Shown one piece after another: positions 12,653 through 17,597 of a stretch of 17,597 bases of DNA. Where the stretch lies: assembly GCA_900555605.1 (NCBI GenBank), contig USLW01000010.1, positions 1 to 17,597 on the forward strand. Direction: 5' to 3'. The position numbers and the translations under genes are program-made. A model generated the notes under the pieces. It made no database searches. It had not been told where the DNA came from and worked only from the letters and a program-made list of their open reading frames with translations. The DNA comes from an uncultured Clostridium sp. GTDB lineage: Bacteria; Bacillota; Clostridia; UBA1212; UBA1255. Position 1 is the first letter of the stretch. Every line of letters begins with the position of its first letter.

Positions 12653-13552
12653 TCACGATTTGTCCGCTCTTTCTTTTACCTCCGGGGCGCTGCGCACAGA
12701 CTCTTTCTCTTTTCTTTTCCCTATCTTCCGTTTTTTCCTGCACAGGAATATAATGAATAAAATGACTGCAATTACTGCCAGATATGGCAGCATCCAAATA
12801 AGTGCAAGGAAAATCTGCTGAAAAACATATCCTGCCCCAGATAGTGATTGTTGAAAAGTATCGCCGAGTTTAGACCAAAAGCCAACATCAGATTTCCGAT
12901 ATTCCGCAACCTGCTGCAGGTTTACCCGAACAGTCGCATAAGCAACCTCATTGTCATATAGCTTCAGCTGTGTCGTGAGCGTCTCAATTTCCGTACGAAT
13001 TCTGTTTAATTCGTTTTCCAGCGTTAAAATGTCCTGCAGGTTTTCTGCCTTTTTCAGCAGTTCCAGTATGCGCTCCTGCTGAATCCGAAGCGTATTCAGC
13101 TTACTCTCCGTATCATAGTACTTTGTAGTAATATCCTCCCCCTGCTGCGTGCAGTATAGGATGTTGCCCAGACTTTTCAAGTAGCCGTCAAAAACATCAT
13201 ATGTATGCGACGGAATCCGTAAAACAAACTCAGCACTGCCTCCTGATTCTGTGCTGCCGTTTAACTTAGAGCTTTCAATATATCCTCCGGCCTCCTGAAT
13301 TTTACCTGTCAGCAGGTCTGCGGTTTTATCTAAATCCTTAATCTCTATCTCATACAGCGCAGTTGTAATAATTTTACGTTCACCAGAAGACGGCAGAACC
13401 CCAATATCCCCCGAAGACTGTTCCGGCAGCTTGCCGTTGCCGTCTCCATCTGCATCATACGCAGGACCGAAATCATTCCCGCTGCTTGAACATCCAACAA
13501 AAAGAAGCACAAAAAGCAAACATATCAGCAATACCGTATACCGACATCTCAT
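12653..13552 (-). CDS. DUF4349 lipoprotein
   Basis: A 299-residue envelope protein. A lipoprotein signal (hydrophobic residues 6-20, lipobox FVGC with Cys21) is followed by an acidic Asp/Gly-rich linker (22-60). The DUF4349 domain (about 60-240) begins RKIITTALYEIEIKDLDKT and contains a coiled coil (about 150-195, ERILELLKKAENLQDILTLENEL). A C-terminal membrane helix (about 247-270) and a strongly basic cytoplasmic tail end the protein. It is thus anchored at both ends, with the domain outside the membrane. The function of DUF4349 is unknown. AAAGGAG lies about 10 bp before the ATG. Its 3' end runs up to the tnpV remnant, and two REP-like copies lie upstream. Confidence 0.88.
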   Translation of the reverse strand: MRCRYTVLLICLLFVLLFVGCSSSGNDFGPAYDADGDGNGKLPEQSSGDIGVLPSSGERKIITTALYEIEIKDLDKTADLLTGKIQEAGGYIESSKLNGSTESGGSAEFVLRIPSHTYDVFDGYLKSLGNILYCTQQGEDITTKYYDTESKLNTLRIQQERILELLKKAENLQDILTLENELNRIRTEIETLTTQLKLYDNEVAYATVRVNLQQVAEYRKSDVGFWSKLGDTFQQSLSGAGYVFQQIFLALIWMLPYLAVIAVILFIIFLCRKKRKIGKRKEKESVRSAPEVKERADKS

Positions 13553-13692
13553 AGACCTTACTCCTTTCCCGTCTCATCACCCAATATACTTGACCCTGCC
13601 CATTCATAGATTACAACAACTACTATTACAGATTATACCACAGTCCCTGCCGCAAAACTACTCGCACAAACGACCGGCAAGCATTCCGTAAA

Positions 13693-13708
13693 CTACCCGA
13701 GAGGTAAA
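13693..13708 (+). repeat. REP-like repeat copy R5 (CTACCCGAGAGGTAAA)
   Basis: Exact 16-bp match to R2 and R3, lying 8.6 kb away from R3. It is preceded by CGTAAA and followed by ATAAACG. Confidence 0.85.
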
Positions 13709-13721
13709 ATAAACGCGCAAA

Positions 13722-13737
13722 CTACCCGAGAGGTAAA
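13722..13737 (+). repeat. REP-like repeat copy R6 (CTACCCGAGAGGTAAA)
   Basis: Second exact copy, in direct orientation 29 bp after R5. Flanking CGCAAA matches copy R4. R5 and R6 form a tandem pair. Confidence 0.85.
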
Positions 13738-13852
13738 AAATAAAGGAAAGGAAAGATAAGGTAAAATAAACGAGGTAAAGGGAGGCAGAGCAAGGCGCCG
13801 GAAGTACTGGGTATGCAGAGGGGGAGGCAGGGCGGGCCGGCCGGATATGGAG

Positions 13853-15181
13853 TTAATGGGAAAGGTCTGCTTCCTCGGCTTCAGATTGTAGGACAGCCGG
13901 GCGGAGTTCTCTTTCCGGAGTGTCTGAGAGAAGAAGCTGATCCGCTTCCTCCGGGGATAATTGCTCCACGCTGCGCAGGCTCTTTTTGATGATGCCGTTG
14001 CGTTTTTCGGCATCCTCCAGTACATTTCCGGCCTCAGTGATTTTTCTTTTGGCTTTATCCAGAACCACGGCGAATTTCTCATACTGCGTTTTGGCCGCGC
14101 CAAGCACTTTCCAAACCTCGGCGGCCCGTTTATCCAGCGCAATTGTCCGAAAGCCCATGCGCAGCGTGTTTAAAAATGCGGTTATCGTTGTCGGACCGCA
14201 AACCATGACCCGGGATTTATTCTGCAGCTCTTCCGCAAGCCCGGGGCGCCTCAGAATCTCTGCGTATAATCCTTCTGTAGGAAGAAACATGATTGCAAAA
14301 TCCGTCGTCTGCGGAACAGAAATATAAAGGGAGGCAATTTTAGAAGCCTCTGCCTTAATTTTCAATTCTAACGCCTTTGCACATTTTTCCACAGCCTCTT
14401 TATCGGCCCGCTCCGCTGCCTCCTGCAGGCGCACATAATCCTCCTGCGGAAACTTGGAATCAATCGGAAGCCAAACAGATTTTCCATCTTCCTCCCGGGA
14501 AGGTATTTTCACCGCATACTCCACACGCTCTCCATTATTCCGGACAGAAACGTTCCGTTCGTACTGATCAGAGGTAAGCGTCTGTTCCAGAATTGTGCCG
14601 AGCTGCACCTCCGCCCAAGTGCCGCGGGCCTTTACATTGGTAAGCACGCGCTGCAGATCGCTGACACCTACCGCCAGATTCTTCATCTCACCCAAGGACT
14701 GGTATACGTTCTGAAGCTGCTCTCCTACTGTCTTAAAACTGACGTCAAGGCGCTGGGTCAGGGTAGATGTAAGCTTTTCGTCCACTGTGGCACGCATTTG
14801 GTCCAGCTTCTTCTCATTGCTCTCTTGAAGCTTCCCGACAGACTCTGCCAAAACCGCGTTGATCCGATCCGACTGCGCGGTCAGGGCCCGGCGCAGCCGG
14901 TCCCGTGACTCCGTTTCATTTTTTAAGAACTCCCGCTGCTGCTCCAAGATATTTTTATTAATTTCACCCAGCACCGCCCGATTTTCCTCGCGTCCGCGCT
15001 GCAGCTCATCTCCGACAAATCGCTGCAAGGACTGCTGCAGGTCTGAAACCATCTGCCGCATCTCACGCGTCTGCCTATCCAGCTCCGGCCGCAGATCCGG
15101 ATTTTTATGTTGTCTGACCAGTAAAATCACCTGCAGCACCGCCACCGCAGTCAATAATATAATACAAAAATAAAATTCCAC
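13853..15181 (-). CDS. rmuC: RmuC-family DNA recombination protein
   Basis: About 442 residues. An N-terminal membrane helix (about 4-24) is followed by a long coiled coil (about 25-160, rich in Gln/Arg/Glu heptads) and then the RmuC domain (about 165-385), with the hallmark ARGTWAEVQLGTILE, LPIDSKFP and LPTEGLYAEILRRPGL segments. RmuC proteins have a PD-(D/E)xK-like nuclease core and limit recombination at inverted repeats. I chose the GTG at 15181: AAGGAG (15195-15190) lies 8 bp upstream of it and itself overlaps the earlier in-frame GTG at 15190, which is therefore unlikely. The gene directly abuts the truncated end of a beta-helix pseudogene, so its promoter lies in former coding sequence. 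Confidence 0.92.
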   Translation of the reverse strand: MEFYFCIILLTAVAVLQVILLVRQHKNPDLRPELDRQTREMRQMVSDLQQSLQRFVGDELQRGREENRAVLGEINKNILEQQREFLKNETESRDRLRRALTAQSDRINAVLAESVGKLQESNEKKLDQMRATVDEKLTSTLTQRLDVSFKTVGEQLQNVYQSLGEMKNLAVGVSDLQRVLTNVKARGTWAEVQLGTILEQTLTSDQYERNVSVRNNGERVEYAVKIPSREEDGKSVWLPIDSKFPQEDYVRLQEAAERADKEAVEKCAKALELKIKAEASKIASLYISVPQTTDFAIMFLPTEGLYAEILRRPGLAEELQNKSRVMVCGPTTITAFLNTLRMGFRTIALDKRAAEVWKVLGAAKTQYEKFAVVLDKAKRKITEAGNVLEDAEKRNGIIKKSLRSVEQLSPEEADQLLLSDTPERELRPAVLQSEAEEADLSH

Positions 15182-15236
15182 ATAATCCACTCCTTAAATC
15201 AGATTCATGCAAACCAGACGCCGGGTTAGCACACAG

Positions 15237-15687
15237 CGCCGGGCCGGCCATATGGATGCCGTCCATATTCAGCCGCTTCATGTTATAGTCGAAGAAAATA
15301 TTTTCCACGGTAAAATATACTGCCCCGGATATCTGAATTCCGTAGCTCTCCGGATTGCTAATGGTTGCATTCCGGAAGGTAAAATCCCGCATGCCTCTGA
15401 TACGCAAACAAATGCCGAAATAGTATTCCGGATCATATTCCTTCAGCGCAAAACGCGATTCCCTGCTGCACCGGTCCTGATTCACATTATTTCCATCCCA
15501 AATACCGCCTTCGATGGTAATGTTCGGGCTATACGGACAGCCGCCATCTCTGCCTTGGCCGCCACCACCGCAGCGGAATTGATTATTTTCAAGCATAGCG
15601 CAATTTGCGTGGTCTGCAAGATGGATGATTGCTTCCGGCCTGATCCAGCAGCTCCTGCAGAAACGCAGTTGCATCGCACGGTTCCAT
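15237..15687 (-). pseudogene. Fragment of a GH28-like right-handed beta-helix glycosidase gene
   Basis: ATG 15687 has a strong GGAGGAGGG site and opens MEPCDATAFLQELLDQAG, a typical polygalacturonase-like N-terminus. The frame then shifts: IIHLADHANCAMLENN, NITIEGGIWDGN, GICLRIRGMRDFTFRNATI, SYGIQISGA and NMDGIHMAGPA follow in another frame, matching beta-helix rungs of GH28-type proteins. About 30-40 residues (the usual GGT-LPPG rung) are missing at the frame change. The catalytic Asp region and everything after GPA are gone, and the sequence breaks just before rmuC. Intact relatives exceed 400 residues and cleave pectin-like polymers. This copy cannot make an enzyme. Confidence 0.8.
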
Positions 15688-15730
15688 ATTCTGTCCCTCC
15701 TCCCTGCCTTCCGAAACCAAAGGGTCGGCC

Positions 15731-15853
15731 GGCAGTCATCAGCGCCGCATAATCAAAGCAGAGCCCTTTCTTTGCCTTCAGAACCGCATCGATATCCGGC
15801 ACGTAGCCTGCCAGCGCCCCGCTTCCCGCAGTATATTTAACAGCATAAACCGT
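15731..15853 (-). pseudogene. Fragment of a transglutaminase-like domain gene
   Basis: A 41-codon open stretch reads VKYTAGSG, YVPDIDAVLKAKKGLCFDYAALMTA. GLCFDYAALMTA is the catalytic-cysteine block of bacterial transglutaminase-like proteins. It is bounded upstream by TAA (15854-15856). After MTA the match stops and the frame runs into the leader of the beta-helix fragment. The His and Asp of the triad are absent. This is an internal piece of a gene, left by deletion on both sides. Confidence 0.78.
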
Positions 15854-15921
15854 TTAAACTGTCTTCTTTAAAACGGAGGCTCCTTCGCTTCTAAGATCTG
15901 ACCTTCTTTGACATGCCATCG

Positions 15922-15962
15922 CTGTTCAGCGCATAGCGCAGCGCGTTTTGGGCGCTGAACAG
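15922..15962. repeat. Perfect 11-bp inverted repeat
   Basis: CTGTTCAGCGC (15922-15932) and GCGCTGAACAG (15952-15962) are separated by 19 nt. No T-run follows on either strand. It could be an element end, an operator, or two halves of a former coding repeat. Confidence 0.65.
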
Positions 15963-16033
15963 ACCCTGCCGGTAAAGGGCATATTGTTATAATACCATAG
16001 ATAATGGACAAGGTAAAAAAATAAATGACCCGG

Positions 16034-16130
16034 TTGTGATAAAATGCTTTTGAGAAAAAGCAACACAAAGGAGTCATTTATGGAACATAAGTATCGCATC
16101 AGAAGGATGGTATCATCAACACAAGGGTGA
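16034..16130 (+). other. Orphan initiation region with a 16-codon frame
   Basis: TGTGATAAAAT (16035-16045) makes an extended -10. AAAGGAG (16067-16073) lies 6 bp before ATG 16080, which opens MEHKYRIRRMVSSTQG and stops at 16128-16130. Signals this good before so short a frame suggest a leader peptide or the 5' end of a gene deleted downstream. I recognise no family, and no -35 is present. Confidence 0.35.
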
Positions 16131-16196
16131 GACCGGGGCACGGCCTCGCCCTCTGTAAAAAAACTTTGCTATTTTTCCTGTACCGTCAAGCTGCCG

Positions 16197-17597
16197 TCAA
16201 GCATCAGGCAGCGTAAATACCTGACTGCCGTTTTGTACGTCGAAGATCAGCGTGTCTGTGCGCTGGGGAAGCCTGACATAGAGCCGGACCGGGCACCTGC
16301 CGTCCATACGGCTCAAATCCGCATCACAACGGAGCCTGCGGCCTTCTCTTCTGACAGAATAGGAAATCACGCCGTGATGTGTCGGCACGTCGGAGGCCGA
16401 CAGCGTGCAGCCATCCGCATACCAGTCTCGCGGTACAATTCTGTTCAGATAAACGGCCTCTTCCTTCCATCCGTCCATCACCAGCATATCACGGCAGAAG
16501 CGTGCCACACAAATCGGCGTCCAAGCGTGCTGGCGGTCCCCGCCTGTAACCGTTGCGCCCGGTTCCGGTCCGCGTTCCTCACACCAGGTAAACAGAGGCG
16601 TACCGTGATTCAGGACCGCATACAAATAATCCGCCGCAATGTCCTCATCTCCGCGCACGACATTGGCGTACGCAATCGCATCAAGCGCGATGGCAACCCA
16701 TAGCCCGTCCTGAAGCCAGCCTAAATTGACAGGCAGCCCGCCTTCACTTAATGTCCCCTGTAACTTTTTCATGGTACCGTCCGCCAGTGCGCAGTGCTCC
16801 GGGATAATCCCGGCAGGATAGATGGCGTCCGCCGCGCCCCATCTGCTTCCCGTGGCGGCGTTCGGCGCGCCCGGAATCCACTGTGTGCCGTCCGGTTCCG
16901 TAATACATCCCTTTTTCAAAGACTCCAGAAGACACCGGTGCATATCCTCATAATATCCCCGCAGTTCCTCGGCTTCCTCCTCATACCCGAGCTCTTCTGC
17001 CGCCCAGGCCGCGCATTCCAGCCCCATACAGTGCAGGAAATTGTGCGGGTAAAATACGCCGAAAAGGTCGCCGTGATCATTCAGTCCGCAGTCTCCCATT
17101 CCTCTGGGCATGAGCCCCCACTCCGGCGGATCATTTTTGCTTCTATCCGCAGGCATATGTTTTTTCTTCGTCGCCTCGCGCTGCTTCTGCGACCAGCGGG
17201 CGCTGGCAAGCATCCGCGGAAATTGTTCTTCCAAAAACGCTCTGTCTTTTGTAAACAGATAGTATTCCCGGATTGCAGAGGATTTCCATCCGGAAGCACT
17301 CCACATCATCCGGCCCCATTGGCGCGCATCCTCCCAGTTGCCGTCAGGCTCCTGGAACTGCGCCACAAACTCAATATTTTCCCTGGCTGCTTCGTAAAAT
17401 CCGGATCGCAAAAGGGCATAAGCCTGAAAGCACGGCTCGCCTGTGTTGGCTGCGCGGTACATTTCCGTTCCTGCAAGGCCGGCGATTCTGCCGTCTGCCT
17501 GCTCCTCCCGCATAACAAAAATATCCGCAAGACATGCCTGATACGCACAGGTCACCATCTTATCGGGCAATTCGATCCGCGGTGCGCGGCCGATCAG
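16197..17597 (-). CDS. Six-hairpin (alpha/alpha)6 glycoside hydrolase, 5' end outside the window
   Basis: At least 466 residues, open to the window edge (LIGRAPRIELPDKM... is already mid-protein). The sequence has alternating aromatic-rich helices typical of (alpha/alpha)6 barrels: DGNWEDARQWGRMMW, EWGLMPRGMGDCGLND, GVFYPHNFLHCMGLECAAWAAEELGY and GWLQDGLWVAIALDAI. The last 90 residues look like a C-terminal beta domain (RRLRCDADLS, LYVRLPQRTDTLIF). The acidic residues in GMGDCGLND or PEWG are candidate catalytic or substrate-binding positions (inference). I cannot assign a GH family; alpha-L-rhamnosidase- or other six-hairpin-like families are possible. GC content by eye is higher than in the left of the window. 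Presence beside a GH28-like remnant suggests a former pectin/plant-glycan locus. Confidence 0.78.
   Translation of the reverse strand: MIGRAPRIELPDKMVTCAYQACLADIFVMREEQADGRIAGLAGTEMYRAANTGEPCFQAYALLRSGFYEAARENIEFVAQFQEPDGNWEDARQWGRMMWSASGWKSSAIREYYLFTKDRAFLEEQFPRMLASARWSQKQREATKKKHMPADRSKNDPPEWGLMPRGMGDCGLNDHGDLFGVFYPHNFLHCMGLECAAWAAEELGYEEEAEELRGYYEDMHRCLLESLKKGCITEPDGTQWIPGAPNAATGSRWGAADAIYPAGIIPEHCALADGTMKKLQGTLSEGGLPVNLGWLQDGLWVAIALDAIAYANVVRGDEDIAADYLYAVLNHGTPLFTWCEERGPEPGATVTGGDRQHAWTPICVARFCRDMLVMDGWKEEAVYLNRIVPRDWYADGCTLSASDVPTHHGVISYSVRREGRRLRCDADLSRMDGRCPVRLYVRLPQRTDTLIFDVQNGSQVFTLPDA

Larger units (their letters stand above)
13553..13852. other. Intergenic region between rmuC and the DUF4349 gene, with two REP-like copies
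   Basis: Holds tandem copies R5 and R6 and then a purine-rich, low-complexity stretch (about 13735-13800, repeated GGTAAA/GGAAAG-like words). A promoter for DUF4349 should lie near 13600 but I could not fix one. There is no coding remnant that I recognise. Confidence 0.5.
15854..16196. other. Intergenic region with expression signals but no intact gene
   Basis: Contains a long perfect inverted repeat (15922-15962) and an extended -10 with a strong ribosome site and a very short frame (16034-16130). There may also be coding debris on the minus strand in the inverted-repeat segment (ALRYALNSDGMSKK in one frame), which I cannot assign. The last 60 bp include a GCTGCC/GGCAGC hairpin over the stop codon of the glycosidase gene. 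Confidence 0.4.

Noticed and set aside
12429..12821. Plus-strand open frame of 130 codons
   Set aside because: It lies opposite the tnpV remnant and the DUF4349 tail, and its composition looks random.
13835..15731. GGCCGGC-type palindromes near three gene breaks (13835, 15242, 15726) as an integrase site
   Set aside because: Such words are common in GC-rich DNA and the flanks agree at only two sites; mentioned only as a possible scar.
15207..15752. Plus-strand open frame of 181 codons
   Set aside because: It runs antisense to the GH28-like fragment, whose beta-helix motifs are clear on the other strand.
16141..16196. GGGC/GCCC and GCTGCC/GGCAGC hairpins as a terminator of the glycosidase gene
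   Set aside because: Stems are short, the second overlaps the stop codon, and no T-run follows directly on the minus strand.
1..17597. CRISPR arrays, tRNA and rRNA genes
   Set aside because: No regularly spaced repeat-spacer pattern, no tRNA-like cloverleaf with a GGTTCGAATCC-type arm and no rRNA signature were seen on reading both strands.

Overview
The window looks like chromosomal DNA of an anaerobic, gut-type Firmicute (Clostridia, probably near Oscillospiraceae or Christensenellaceae). The signs are AGGAGG-type ribosome sites with frequent TTG/GTG starts, a rubredoxin-linked flavoprotein beside a radical SAM enzyme, sodium-pump decarboxylase subunits, a DUF1538/PII pair, a decayed TnpV gene and plant-polysaccharide glycosidase pieces. 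The genus is not determined. By eye the left third (to about 5.3 kb) is clearly more AT-rich than the right end (13.8-17.6 kb), so the segments may differ in origin.

Layout. 1-2.4 kb (-): an operon of a rubredoxin-domain NAD(P)H/FAD oxidoreductase and a PflX-type radical SAM protein, with a near-consensus promoter. 2.5-5.3 kb: a TRIC-family channel (-), a RAYT-type Y1 transposase (+), a TtcA-like tRNA thiolase (+) and the 5' stub of a ThuA-like gene (-). This part is studded with a REP-like repeat whose core is CCCGAGAGGT and which can fold as TACC-CGAGA-GGTA. 5.35-7.6 kb (-): a DUF1538 membrane protein followed by a tandem-domain PII-like protein. 8.0-10.7 kb (+): a DUF368/PopT-type lipid-carrier translocase, then a leader RNA that matches the yybP-ykoY manganese riboswitch and ends in a terminator. 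After the terminator come a sodium-pump decarboxylase beta subunit and a 48-codon gamma-like membrane peptide. 10.7-11.9 kb (-): a GyrI-like protein and a GNAT acetyltransferase. 12.1-12.6 kb: a TnpV pseudogene and an 11-bp tandem repeat. 12.65-15.2 kb (-): a DUF4349 lipoprotein, two more REP-like copies and rmuC. 15.2-16.2 kb: fragments of a GH28-like beta-helix gene and a transglutaminase. 16.2-17.6 kb (-): the 3' part of a six-hairpin glycosidase running off the window.

Two observations stand out. First, an apparent Mn2+ riboswitch whose 3' P1 strand is also the 5' arm of a terminator controls a stand-alone beta/gamma pair of the sodium-pump decarboxylase family, with no alpha or biotin subunit nearby. 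This suggests an ion-transport role not described for that family. Second, a dispersed hairpin repeat sits beside a RAYT transposase. It lies at the break of a truncated gene and as inverted copies around the TRIC gene, and the full core also lies inside a coding region. That is what a REP/RAYT system in a Firmicute would look like.
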